Source: Dechloromonas hortensis (GTDB taxonomy: Bacteria > Pseudomonadota > Gammaproteobacteria > Burkholderiales > Rhodocyclaceae). From it: a stretch of DNA of 64,000 nucleotides. The stretch spans positions 54,848 to 118,847 of the forward strand of contig NZ_SSSQ01000013.1 in the NCBI RefSeq assembly GCF_009469765.1, in the 5' to 3' direction. A program made the position numbers and the translations under genes. Under the pieces are notes generated by a model. It saw only the letters and a program-made list of their open reading frames with translations. It was not told where the DNA came from and did not search any database. Shown here one piece after another: positions 21,130 through 31,289 of the stretch (positions are counted from its first letter, which is position 1; each line of letters starts with the position of its first letter).

Positions 21130-23667
21130 ATGAAATTGCCCAGCTTTCTCAGTGGCATACGCGGCAAGCTGATTGCGATCTTTGTCCTGATCAAGGTCGT
21201 CCCCCTCGTTCTGCTCGCCTGGTTTGCCTGGCATGCCGCGCAACAGCTTGGCGAAGACGTTTCGGTTAAGGCCGGCGGCATGGCCGATGCGATGCTCGAC
21301 AGCATCAAGACGGTCGGCAAGACCGTCACCGACGACTCCATCCGCGCCCTCGACCTCCGTTCACGCGAGGCGATCGAGGCGCTGACCACCGATGCCGCCA
21401 AGGAAATCGCCAGTTTCCTTTACGACCGCGATCGCGATATTCGCCTGGCCGCCGGCATTGAACTCTCCGATGCCTCCTTCCGCCACTTTCTCGGCGAACG
21501 CAATCGGCCGATTTACCAGCATGGCGCCTGGCATCTGGCCGAAGATGGCAAGTCCTGGGTACCGGAAAAGGCCATCGAACGCACCGCCAAGGTTACCCGC
21601 CCGGTACTGCCGGACAATGCGCGCGACTTCCACAGCCGGCCGCCGGAATATTTCGGCGAGGCCGAGCAACGGCCCCTGTTCGTTGAAATGACCTACATCG
21701 ACCTCGCCGGTCAGGAAAAAATCAAGGTCACCAGCGGCAACCTGACTGAAAAAGGCCTCAAAAACGTCGTCGACCGCAGCAATACCTTCGTCAAGGCCGA
21801 AACCTATTTCGCCGAACTGAAAAAGCTGAAGCCCGGCGAAATCTACGTCTCCGATGTCATCGGCGCCTACGTTCCGACTCAGTTCATCGGCCCGTACCTG
21901 CCGGCCACCCTGGAAAAAGCCGGCAAGCCTTTCCAGCCGACCGAATCCGCCTACGCCGGCACCGAAAACCCAGTCGGCAAGCGCTTTCGCGGCATCGTGC
22001 GCTGGGCGATGCCGGTCGTCAAAGACGGTCGAATCAGCGGCTACGTGACGCTGGCGCTGGACCACGACCACATTCGCCAGTTCTCCGACCGCCTGATGCC
22101 GACCGAAGAGCGCTACACGCCGATCGCCGACGCCATCAAGGGCAATTACGCCTTCCTCTGGGACTACAAGAGCCGCTCGATTTCCCACCCGCGCGATTAC
22201 TTCATCGTCGGCTACGACCCGCAAAGCGGACTGCCGGCCACCCCATGGCTGGATGAGGAGCTGTACGCCGAATGGCAGCAGAGCGGCAAGCCGAGCCACG
22301 AATTCCTCGCCGCCACGCCGAGCTTCAGGGAACAGAACCTCAACAAGAAGCCGGCCAAGGCACTGGCCAAGGCCGGCACGGTCGGGCTCGACTGCCGCTA
22401 CCTGAACTTCTCGCCGCAATGCGACGGCTGGAATGCCCTTACCGAGCACGGCGGCTCCGGCTCCTTCGTCATCTTTTTCTCCGGCCTGTGGAAGCTGACC
22501 ACCGCCGCCGCCATCCCCTATTACACAGGGCAGTACGGCAAGACGCCGCAGGGCTTCGGTTTCGTCACGATCGGCGCCAATGTCGACGAATTCCACAAGG
22601 CGGCGACCGAAACCGCCGGCAAGATCAACACCCTGCTCGCCGAAAAGGACAACAGCTTCAAGAGCCAGCGCGGCGCCATGCTCGACGATATCCAGCGCAG
22701 CCTGACGTCGACCGCCATCGGTCTCTGGGGGTCGACAGCGCTGATGGTGCTACTCGTCATCGGCATTGCGGTCTGGATGGCCAATCTGCTGACCGGGCGC
22801 ATCACCCGCATGATCAGCGGCATCCGCGCCTTCCAGCAAGGCGATCGGCAACACCGCCTCGACGCCGGATCAGCGGACGAGATGGGCGAACTGGCCCGCT
22901 CCTTCAACCAGATGGCCGACTCGGTCGAGGAATCCTTCACCCGCCTCGAGGAAGCCAAGGAAAAGGCCGAGGAAGCCAGCCGCCTGAAGTCTGCCTTCCT
23001 GGCCACCGTTTCGCATGAACTGCGCACCCCGCTCAACGGCATCCTCGGCTTTGCCGAACTGCTCAACGCCGAATTGAGCGATCCGGCCCAGAAGGAATAC
23101 GCCAGCATCATCCAGGGCAGCGGCGAACACCTGCTCAAGCTGGTTTCCGAAATTCTCGACCTGGCCAAGATCGAAGCCGGTGAAATGACGCTGAACCCGA
23201 TCGACCTGCCGCTCGCCGACTTCATCCGGGAAACCACGGCCAACCACCGCAGTAGCGCACAGGCGAAAGGCATCCAATTGACCGAGGAAGTGGCCGGCGG
23301 CCTGCCCGCCACGCTCCAGGTCGACCCGACCCGGCTGCGTCAACTGCTCAACAACCTGCTGAGCAACGCCATCAAATTCACCGTGCGCGGCAGCGTCACG
23401 CTGAGTGTCGAGCGGTTTGAGCAGCAAATCGCCTTCGCCGTCCGCGATACCGGCCCCGGCATTGCCCCCGAACATCAGCAGGCCGTCTTCGAAAAATTCA
23501 AGCAACTCGAGCATTTCCTGACCCGCGAACACGGCGGCACCGGGCTCGGCCTCGCCATTGTCCGCCAGTTGGCCGAGCACATGGGCGGTCACGTCAGGCT
23601 CGAGTCCACCCTCGGCATCGGCTCCACCTTCACCATTTACCTTCCCCTCGAGAACAAGCATGACTGA
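21130..23667 (+). CDS. membrane sensor histidine kinase with large periplasmic domain
   Basis: 845 residues. TM1 is at about 13-35; a periplasmic region of nearly 500 residues follows (likely dCache-like, with RGIVRWAMPVVKDGRISGYVTLALD). TM2 lies at about 532-555, then HAMP (ITRMISGIRAFQQGDRQHRLD), a coiled linker, a HisKA domain with phospho-acceptor His629 in FLATVSHELRTPLNG, and HATPase_c with N, G1 (DTGPGI) and G2 (GGTGLGLAIV) boxes. The ligand is unknown. GGAAGAG precedes the ATG. It overlaps the receiver gene by 8 bp, so the two are likely partners. Confidence 0.95.
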   Translation: MKLPSFLSGIRGKLIAIFVLIKVVPLVLLAWFAWHAAQQLGEDVSVKAGGMADAMLDSIKTVGKTVTDDSIRALDLRSREAIEALTTDAAKEIASFLYDRDRDIRLAAGIELSDASFRHFLGERNRPIYQHGAWHLAEDGKSWVPEKAIERTAKVTRPVLPDNARDFHSRPPEYFGEAEQRPLFVEMTYIDLAGQEKIKVTSGNLTEKGLKNVVDRSNTFVKAETYFAELKKLKPGEIYVSDVIGAYVPTQFIGPYLPATLEKAGKPFQPTESAYAGTENPVGKRFRGIVRWAMPVVKDGRISGYVTLALDHDHIRQFSDRLMPTEERYTPIADAIKGNYAFLWDYKSRSISHPRDYFIVGYDPQSGLPATPWLDEELYAEWQQSGKPSHEFLAATPSFREQNLNKKPAKALAKAGTVGLDCRYLNFSPQCDGWNALTEHGGSGSFVIFFSGLWKLTTAAAIPYYTGQYGKTPQGFGFVTIGANVDEFHKAATETAGKINTLLAEKDNSFKSQRGAMLDDIQRSLTSTAIGLWGSTALMVLLVIGIAVWMANLLTGRITRMISGIRAFQQGDRQHRLDAGSADEMGELARSFNQMADSVEESFTRLEEAKEKAEEASRLKSAFLATVSHELRTPLNGILGFAELLNAELSDPAQKEYASIIQGSGEHLLKLVSEILDLAKIEAGEMTLNPIDLPLADFIRETTANHRSSAQAKGIQLTEEVAGGLPATLQVDPTRLRQLLNNLLSNAIKFTVRGSVTLSVERFEQQIAFAVRDTGPGIAPEHQQAVFEKFKQLEHFLTREHGGTGLGLAIVRQLAEHMGGHVRLESTLGIGSTFTIYLPLENKHD

Positions 23668-24022
23668 GCGTCAGGCGCTGGTCGTCGATGACCACCCCAC
23701 CAACCGCCTGCTGGCCATCGCCCTGCTCAAAAAGCTCGGATGGACGGTCGCCGAGGCCGAGTCCGGCGAACTGGCGCTGCAACTGGCCGAACGCCTTGCC
23801 CCGAGACTGGTCCTGCTCGACATCAGCATGCCCGGGCTGTCCGGTGAAGAGACCTGCAGCCGGCTGCGCCAGCTACCGGGCGGCGCGCAGATGCGTATCA
23901 TCGCCTACACCGCCCATGCCTTCCAGGAAGAGCGCGAACGTTTCCTGGCGGCCGGCTTCGACGACATTCTAGTCAAGCCGATCAACCGCCAGCACCTGGC
24001 AGAACTGGTGAACGGCGCCTGA
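23660..24022 (+). CDS. single-domain response regulator (receiver only)
   Basis: 120-residue CheY-like receiver. Acidic pair Asp10-Asp11 (VVDDHPTN), phospho-acceptor Asp54 (LVLLDISMPG), Thr84 and Lys106 (ILVKPINR) are all present. There is no output domain. The ATG at 23660 overlaps the kinase stop by 8 bp and opens directly into the receiver, whereas the longer frame is shadow. It may serve as the phospho-target of the adjacent kinase in a phosphorelay, or act by protein contact. Confidence 0.93.
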   Translation: MTERQALVVDDHPTNRLLAIALLKKLGWTVAEAESGELALQLAERLAPRLVLLDISMPGLSGEETCSRLRQLPGGAQMRIIAYTAHAFQEERERFLAAGFDDILVKPINRQHLAELVNGA

Positions 24023-24108
24023 GCCAGCCCCTGACTCGCTGCCGGACAGCTTATTGGAACAAAAAATCGCTGGCCGGTCATATCCGGGTGATCAAGTCGC
24101 GGGAAGCG

Positions 24109-24114
24109 TATAAT
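24109..24114 (+). promoter_or_regulatory. candidate -10 element immediately upstream of rhlE
   Basis: A perfect TATAAT ends 8 bases before the rhlE ATG (24123). A transcript starting 6-8 bases downstream would begin at or next to the start codon. No convincing -35 hexamer lies 16-18 bp upstream, and no ribosome site is properly spaced. Confidence 0.5.
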
Positions 24115-24122
24115 ACTGACCC

Positions 24123-25658
<1,536 letters not shown>

Positions 25659-25673
25659 GCAGTCACCCGGCTC

Positions 25674-25706
25674 AAAAAAAACGGCGCCTGCGTGGCGCCG
25701 TTTTTA
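25674..25706. terminator. bidirectional intrinsic terminator
   Basis: ACGGCGCC (25681-25688) pairs with GGCGCCGT (25694-25701), preceded by eight A and followed by T-run. It serves both the rhlE transcript and the converging PP2C phosphatase gene. Confidence 0.92.
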
Positions 25707-25724
25707 CGTCGGGCAAAAGGTGGC

Positions 25725-26522
25725 TCAGTTCTTCGGGCGCGGCACGAAACCGACCGGCGGCACGACTTTCGGCGCCTCGACCTCAACCAGTTTGATGATC
25801 GCCAGCGAGATGTTGTCGCCAGCCCCGCGGCCACGGTGGCGGGCACGTTCGATGAGTATCTCGCAGGCGTTGCGCGCCGAATTCTCGGCGATGACGCTGG
25901 CCATTTCCTCATCGTCGAAATAGGCCCAGAGGCCATCCGAGCACAGTACGAAAGCTTCGCCGCCGGCAAAGCTCTCGGCCTCGGCGAAATCGAATTTCGG
26001 CTCTTCCTGGCCACCGAGCGAGGTCAGCAGCACGTTGCGATTCGGGTGGGTCAGCGCCTGCTCTGCCGTAATGCGGCCGGTGGCCAGCAAATGTTCGACA
26101 TAGGAGTGGTCGACCGTCCGGCTGACCAGCTTATTGCCCTTGAAACGGTACAAGCGGCTGTCACCGCAATGTGCCCAGGTCACTTTGCCGGGCTGCAGCA
26201 GCAGCATCACCGCCGTGCTGTGCGGGTCCTTTTCATTGATGAAGCGGGAGGCCTTGATCATCGTATGCGCCTCGCGCATGCTGTTTTCCAGCATGACCTG
26301 CGGGCTCTCGTCGGCCGGCGCGAAATGATCGAGATTGTTGCGTGCGGTATGGATTACCTGCTCGGCCGCCAGCGCGCCCCCGGTATGGCCGCCCATGCCG
26401 TCGGCGACGACGGCCAGCGCGATGCCTTTTTTCCTGGTGTGCGGCAGGATCGCCACGCGGTCCTGCTGTTCCTTGCGATCCCCCTGATGTTGTGCGGCGC
26501 AGGCATCAATTGCTATCGGCAT
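25725..26522 (-). CDS. PP2C-family serine/threonine protein phosphatase
   Basis: 265-residue metal-dependent phosphatase, a Stp1/PrpC-like protein. Metal-binding motifs are in place: an early D (QQDRVAILP), VVADGMGGHTGG, STAVMLLL, HCGDSRLYRF, LCSDGLW and GAGDNISLA. It would remove phosphate from Ser/Thr proteins in the cytoplasm. No Ser/Thr kinase gene lies nearby. GGAGAGGGA lies directly upstream of the ATG. It is separated from the HDOD gene by 84 bp, so it may have its own promoter. Confidence 0.94.
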   Translation of the reverse strand: MPIAIDACAAQHQGDRKEQQDRVAILPHTRKKGIALAVVADGMGGHTGGALAAEQVIHTARNNLDHFAPADESPQVMLENSMREAHTMIKASRFINEKDPHSTAVMLLLQPGKVTWAHCGDSRLYRFKGNKLVSRTVDHSYVEHLLATGRITAEQALTHPNRNVLLTSLGGQEEPKFDFAEAESFAGGEAFVLCSDGLWAYFDDEEMASVIAENSARNACEILIERARHRGRGAGDNISLAIIKLVEVEAPKVVPPVGFVPRPKN

Positions 26523-26606
26523 TCCCTCTCCTTTTGGGGAGAAAGATTATCATGAAAGCCGTCGCCGACGCTTAACACTGTCACAGAAACAGCCCGCAAA
26601 GCCGCT

Positions 26607-27488
26607 TCAGTGCTGGCCTGCATGGAAACGCTCGATGATGACATCGACAAATTCGAGCAAACCGTCGTCACTCATGCCGAGTTCGGGCAGGACCTCGTCC
26701 TTGACCTGCTCCCACTCCGGATTGGCGACACGCTGGTCGCGGTAGTAGATATCGACTGCCAGTTGCAGGATGGCCACCATCGTGCGCGAGGCATGCATGC
26801 CGAGTTCGCGAATGTCGTGGTGATACCGGATGGCATCGCAGATGAAATCCGGCAAATGCCAATGACGCGCCACAATGTAACCGACAACGCAGTGGTCGGC
26901 ACTGAACTTGCTGTCTTCCTCGGCCAGTTCGACCCAGCGCCCCGGTTCGCCAAGGTGCATTTCGGCACAGTAGGACGAAAAGCGCTGCATCAGCAGCAGC
27001 ACGCCGCAATCGTGGAAGACTCCCGCCAGATAGGCTTGGTCGGGAAAGATGTTGCAGACCGCGATACGCTCGTCGGCAATCAGCATGGCCAGTTGGGCAA
27101 CTGCCTGCGAGCGCGCCCAGAAGGCTTCATAGACCTGCGGGTTCTTCTTAAGGTCGCCTTGGGCGGCCAAGGAAATCGCCTGCACCAGGTTGAAAGTCTG
27201 GCGCACGCCGACCGCGTGCAGAATCTGTTCGACCGTTTCGAAAGGTTGATGTTGCTTGTAGGCGGCACTCGTCACCACCTTGAACAACATCGCCGTAATC
27301 CCCGCATCCTGGTTGATTACCCGGGACAGCAGGCGGACATCGAACTCCTTGCGCTGCAAATGCTTGCGCAACTCCTCAAGCACCCGTGGCTGAGGTGGAA
27401 TCTTCACGCCGCGCTCGATCAGGCGCTTCATTTTTTTTGCCGCTTCGTCGTCCAGCGTCCGGACGGCCTCGGCCACCGACATACCCAT
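26607..27488 (-). CDS. HDOD-domain protein
   Basis: 293 residues, with one HDOD domain over about residues 25-225: IPPQPRVLEELRKHLQRKEFDVRLLSRVINQDAGITAMLFKVVTSA and the HD-like segment LAGVFHDCGVLLL. HDOD proteins are usually non-catalytic regulators in motility, competence or c-di-GMP networks. The ATG overlaps the glcF stop by one base, so it is translated as the last gene of the glycolate operon. This linkage hints at a regulatory output tied to glycolate or carbon state, but that is inference. Confidence 0.92.
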   Translation of the reverse strand: MGMSVAEAVRTLDDEAAKKMKRLIERGVKIPPQPRVLEELRKHLQRKEFDVRLLSRVINQDAGITAMLFKVVTSAAYKQHQPFETVEQILHAVGVRQTFNLVQAISLAAQGDLKKNPQVYEAFWARSQAVAQLAMLIADERIAVCNIFPDQAYLAGVFHDCGVLLLMQRFSSYCAEMHLGEPGRWVELAEEDSKFSADHCVVGYIVARHWHLPDFICDAIRYHHDIRELGMHASRTMVAILQLAVDIYYRDQRVANPEWEQVKDEVLPELGMSDDGLLEFVDVIIERFHAGQH

Positions 27489-28723
27489 TACGCGATTACC
27501 TCATCCATTAATTCTATCCAGTGGCGGACCGGTATCGTGCTCCCGGCCTGCAAATGCGTCAGGCAGCCAATGTTGGCGGTGGCAATCTGTGCCGGCCCGC
27601 CGGCGGTCAGCGCGCCCAGCTTGTTGCTCTTCAACTGCAGGGACAACTTGGCCTGCAAAACCGAGTAGGTACCAGCCGAGCCGCAGCACAAATGGCCATC
27701 GGCGACCGGGGTCAGTTCAAAACCGGCCGCCTGCAGCAATTCCTCGATCACACCGCGGATTTTCAGGCCGTGCTGCAACGTGCACGGCGAATGAAAAGCC
27801 AGTTTTCCCAGGTCTGCCGTGTTTTTCCGGAACAGCGGCAACAAGCTTTCGCGCTCGGCGGCCACCACCTCCGACGGGTCGCGCGTCAGGGCGCTGATTT
27901 TAGCGGCTTTTTCGGCGTACACCGGATCATCGGCCAGGGCATGGCCGTAGTCGCGCAGTTGCACGCCGCAACCGGAAGCGGTGGCGACAATCGCCTCGAT
28001 GCCGGCTTCGACATGCGGCCACCAGGCGTCGATATTGCGCCGCATGTCGTCCCTGGCCCGTTCCTGGTCGTTCAGATGGAAGCGGACGGCGCCGCAGCAG
28101 CCGGCCTTGGCCTCCTCGAACAGTTCGATGCCGAGGCGATCCAGCACCCGGGCGGTGGCCGCATTGATGTTCGGCGCCAGCGTCGGCTGCACGCAACCGG
28201 CCAGCACCAGCATGCGTCGTTGCTGCCGGCCCTTGGCCGGCCACGGCCCGGCGGCCGGCTGCGTCGGCGGCAACTTGTCGGCCAGCACGTTGGGCAGCAG
28301 CGGGCGCAGCATGCGACCAAGCTGGATGGCCGGACCGAAAATGGCCGGGCGCGGCAACACTTCGCGCAACAGCAGGCGCGGCAGCGCTTCGCTCAACGGG
28401 CGTTGCAGCTCTTCCTCGACGACCTGACGGCCGATATCGAGCAGGTGGCCGTATTTGACCCCCGACGGACACGTCGTTTCGCAGGAGCGGCAGGTCAGGC
28501 AACGGTCGAGGTGGCTGCGCGTCTTTTCGGTGACCGGCTGACCTTCGAGAACCTGCTTGATCAGGTAGATGCGGCCGCGCGGCCCGTCCAGCTCGTCGCC
28601 GAGCAACTGGTAGGTCGGACAGGTCGCGGTGCAGAAACCGCAATGGACACAGGTGCGAAGGATGGCCTCGGCCTCCTGGCCGGCCGGGGTGTCGCGAATG
28701 AAATCGGCGAGTCGGGTATCCAT
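27488..28723 (-). CDS. glcF: glycolate oxidase iron-sulfur subunit
   Basis: 411-residue subunit that carries electrons from GlcD/GlcE to the respiratory chain. Two ferredoxin-type 4Fe-4S motifs are at the N-terminus: CVHCGFCTATCP (about residues 25-36) and CLTCRSCETTCPSG (about 75-88). Two CCG repeats of the heterodisulfide reductase-like type follow: AGCCGAVRFH and HLCCGSAGTY. Length matches E. coli GlcF (407). It overlaps GlcE and the HDOD gene by one base each. Confidence 0.97.
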   Translation of the reverse strand: MDTRLADFIRDTPAGQEAEAILRTCVHCGFCTATCPTYQLLGDELDGPRGRIYLIKQVLEGQPVTEKTRSHLDRCLTCRSCETTCPSGVKYGHLLDIGRQVVEEELQRPLSEALPRLLLREVLPRPAIFGPAIQLGRMLRPLLPNVLADKLPPTQPAAGPWPAKGRQQRRMLVLAGCVQPTLAPNINAATARVLDRLGIELFEEAKAGCCGAVRFHLNDQERARDDMRRNIDAWWPHVEAGIEAIVATASGCGVQLRDYGHALADDPVYAEKAAKISALTRDPSEVVAAERESLLPLFRKNTADLGKLAFHSPCTLQHGLKIRGVIEELLQAAGFELTPVADGHLCCGSAGTYSVLQAKLSLQLKSNKLGALTAGGPAQIATANIGCLTHLQAGSTIPVRHWIELMDEVIA

Positions 28724-29796
28724 CAGAACTCCGCGTAAAGCCGGCCGGGATTGAGAATGCCGCGCGGGTCGAAAGACTTTTTCAGGCGGCGGTGCAGCGC
28801 CAGCAGGGCTGGCGACAGCGGGGCAAAGGGGCCTTCCAGGCAGCGCAGCGACTCCGGCGCCCGATAGAGCACGGCATGGCCGCCGAGGCGGGCCGCCGCA
28901 CCGCGCACGGCATCGCCGGCTTCACCGGCATACCAGCGCTGACCGCCGCCCCATTCGATGGCGCGCAAGCCGTCCAGCCCGGGCGATGTCGCCGCCGAGG
29001 GCAGCGCCAGGCGCCACAGCACGCTGGCGGCAAAGGCCGGGTGCGTTTGCTCGCGGACGGAAATCCAGTGTTTTGCGGCGTTGACCGCCGGACTGCCGCC
29101 GAGCCGGGCGACCGCCTTGTCGACCGCGGCCCGCGCCCCGGACAGGCGCAGCCACAACTGGCCGTCGTGCCAGAAGGAAGCCGAAATCGGCAGCGGCTGG
29201 CCGCCCCACTCGTTGAGTCGGGCGACGGCCTCGGCCTCGTCCATCGCGAAGAGCAGCGTCTGCTCGGCGACCGGTTTCGGCAACACCTTCAGCGTAACCT
29301 CGGCCAGTACGCCGAGCGTGCCGAGACTGCCGGCGAGCAGGCGCGAGACATCGTAACCGGCGACGTTCTTCATCACCTGGCCGCCGAAATCGAGGACTTG
29401 CCCCGTGCCATCGATCAGCTTGGCGCCGAGCATGAAGTCGCGCACCCCCCCGGCCTGCTGCCGGCGTGGCCCAGCCAGACCGGTGGCGACGCAGCCACCA
29501 AGCGTCGCGCCGGCGGAATCGACACCCGCCCCATCAAACTGCGGCGGCTCGAAGGCTAGCATCTGCCCCTCTTCGGCCAGTTCCGCCTCGATGTCGGCCA
29601 GCGGCGTGCCGCAACGGGCGGTGATGTAAAGCTCGGTCGGCTCGTAGGCGACGATGCCGCGGTACTCGGCAACATCGAGCACTTCGCCGGCCAGCATGCC
29701 GCCGTAGAAATCCTTGCTGCCGGCGCCGCGAATGCGCAGCGGCGTGTGACTGTCGTGCGCCGCCCGGATGCGGCCGGCCAGATCGTCAAGGTTCAT
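28723..29796 (-). CDS. glcE: glycolate oxidase FAD-binding subunit
   Basis: 357-residue FAD_binding_4 subunit of glycolate dehydrogenase. The PP-loop-like FAD segment is PLRIRGAGSKDFYG, with the second motif GATLGGCVATGLAGPRR and the GALTL-like C-terminus ESLRCLEGPFAPLSP. The ATG at 29794-29796 is chosen because it overlaps the glcD stop by one base; the longer frame upstream runs inside glcD. Together GlcDEF oxidise glycolate to glyoxylate. Confidence 0.95.
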   Translation of the reverse strand: MNLDDLAGRIRAAHDSHTPLRIRGAGSKDFYGGMLAGEVLDVAEYRGIVAYEPTELYITARCGTPLADIEAELAEEGQMLAFEPPQFDGAGVDSAGATLGGCVATGLAGPRRQQAGGVRDFMLGAKLIDGTGQVLDFGGQVMKNVAGYDVSRLLAGSLGTLGVLAEVTLKVLPKPVAEQTLLFAMDEAEAVARLNEWGGQPLPISASFWHDGQLWLRLSGARAAVDKAVARLGGSPAVNAAKHWISVREQTHPAFAASVLWRLALPSAATSPGLDGLRAIEWGGGQRWYAGEAGDAVRGAAARLGGHAVLYRAPESLRCLEGPFAPLSPALLALHRRLKKSFDPRGILNPGRLYAEF

Positions 29797-31289
29797 CAGA
29801 AGCGCTCCAGTTCCGGGAATTTGAGATCGCCGTGGTGCACGTGCATGCGGCCGTACTCGGCGCAACGATGCAGGCTGGGCACTGCCTTGCCGGGGTTGAG
29901 CAGGCCCTTGTCGTCAAAGGCGAACTTGATGCGGTGGAAGGCTTCGATCTCCGGCGTCTTGTACTGGACGCACATCTGGTTGATCTTCTCGATGCCGACG
30001 CCGTGCTCGCCGGTGATCGAACCGCCGAGGGCGACCGACATCTCCAGGATCTCGGCGCCGAAGGCTTCGGCCCAGCGCCACTCGCTGGGCTTGGCGGCGT
30101 CGTACATGATCAGCGGGTGCAGGTTGCCGTCGCCGGCATGGAAAACGTTGGCGCAGCGCAGGCCGTACTTGTGCTCCATGTCGGCGATCGCCGACAGCAT
30201 TTCGGCCAGCCGCTTGCGCGGAATGGTGCCGTCCATGCAGTAATAGTCCGGCGTGATGCGGCCGACCGCCGGGAAGGCCGCCTTGCGCCCGGCCCAGAAG
30301 CGCAGGCGCTCGGCTTCCGACTGCGAGACGCGCAGCTCGCGGGCGCCGGCCGCCCGTAGCACTTCGGTGACGCGGCCGATTTCCTCGGCCACTTCCTCCG
30401 GCGTGCCGTCCGCCTCGCAGAGCAGGATGGCTGCCGCCCTGAGGTCGTAGCCGGCCTTGACGAAAGGCTCGACGGCGGCGGTCGCCGCCTTGTCCATCAT
30501 CTCCAGGCCGGCCGGGATGATGCCGGCGGCGATGATGTCGGCCACCGCGTCGCCGGCCCGCGCGACGTCGTCGAAGGAAGCCATGACGACCTGCGCCAGT
30601 TCCGGCTTGGGGACCAGCTTGACGGTGACTTCGGTAACCACGCCGAGCATGCCTTCCGAACCGATCATCAGTGCCAGCAGATCGTAGCCCGGCGCATCTG
30701 GCGCTTCCGAACCGATCTCGAAGACTTCGCCCTCGATGCTGACGACGCGGATACGCAGCACGTTATGCACGGTCAGCCCGTATTTCAGGCAATGCACGCC
30801 GCCCGAATTTTCGGCGACATTGCCGCCCAGCGTGCAGGCGATCTGCGACGAGGGGTCGGGCGCGTAATAGAGGCCGAACGGCGCCGCCGCTTCCGACACC
30901 GCCAGGTTGCGCACGCCGGGCTGGACGACGGCGAGGCGGGCCTTGCGGTCGACGCGCAGAATCTTGTTGAAACGGGCCAGCGACAGCACGACGCCCTGGG
31001 CGTGCGGCATCGCGCCGCCCGACAAACCGGTGCCGGCGCCGCGGGCAACGACCGGCACGCCAAGCTGGTGGCAGGTGCGCAGCACATCGATGACCTGCGC
31101 CTCGCTTTCCGGCAGGCAGACGGCCAGCGGCAGTTGGCGAAAAGCAGTGAGGCCGTCGCATTCGTAAGGGCGCAGATCCTCGTCATCGACTAGCAGGCAA
31201 TGTGCCGGCAGGATCATTTTCAGGCGCCCGGCCAGCGCCGCACGGTCGGTCTGAAAGTCGGGTTCGGGTGTCGTCATCATGGGCCTCAT
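29796..31289 (-). CDS. glcD: glycolate oxidase catalytic FAD subunit
   Basis: 497-residue FAD-dependent (S)-2-hydroxy-acid dehydrogenase. Seen: PVVARGAGTGLSGGAMP for the FAD pyrophosphate, CTLGGNVAENSGGVHCLKYG, and the C-terminal HAGDGNLHPLIMYD and ITGEHGVGIEK with residues lining the active site. Length equals E. coli GlcD (499). The start ATG (31287-31289) overlaps the glycerate kinase stop as ATGA; an ATG three codons later is also possible. Central gene of the hyi - kinase - glcDEF operon. Confidence 0.97.
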   Translation of the reverse strand: MRPMMTTPEPDFQTDRAALAGRLKMILPAHCLLVDDEDLRPYECDGLTAFRQLPLAVCLPESEAQVIDVLRTCHQLGVPVVARGAGTGLSGGAMPHAQGVVLSLARFNKILRVDRKARLAVVQPGVRNLAVSEAAAPFGLYYAPDPSSQIACTLGGNVAENSGGVHCLKYGLTVHNVLRIRVVSIEGEVFEIGSEAPDAPGYDLLALMIGSEGMLGVVTEVTVKLVPKPELAQVVMASFDDVARAGDAVADIIAAGIIPAGLEMMDKAATAAVEPFVKAGYDLRAAAILLCEADGTPEEVAEEIGRVTEVLRAAGARELRVSQSEAERLRFWAGRKAAFPAVGRITPDYYCMDGTIPRKRLAEMLSAIADMEHKYGLRCANVFHAGDGNLHPLIMYDAAKPSEWRWAEAFGAEILEMSVALGGSITGEHGVGIEKINQMCVQYKTPEIEAFHRIKFAFDDKGLLNPGKAVPSLHRCAEYGRMHVHHGDLKFPELERF

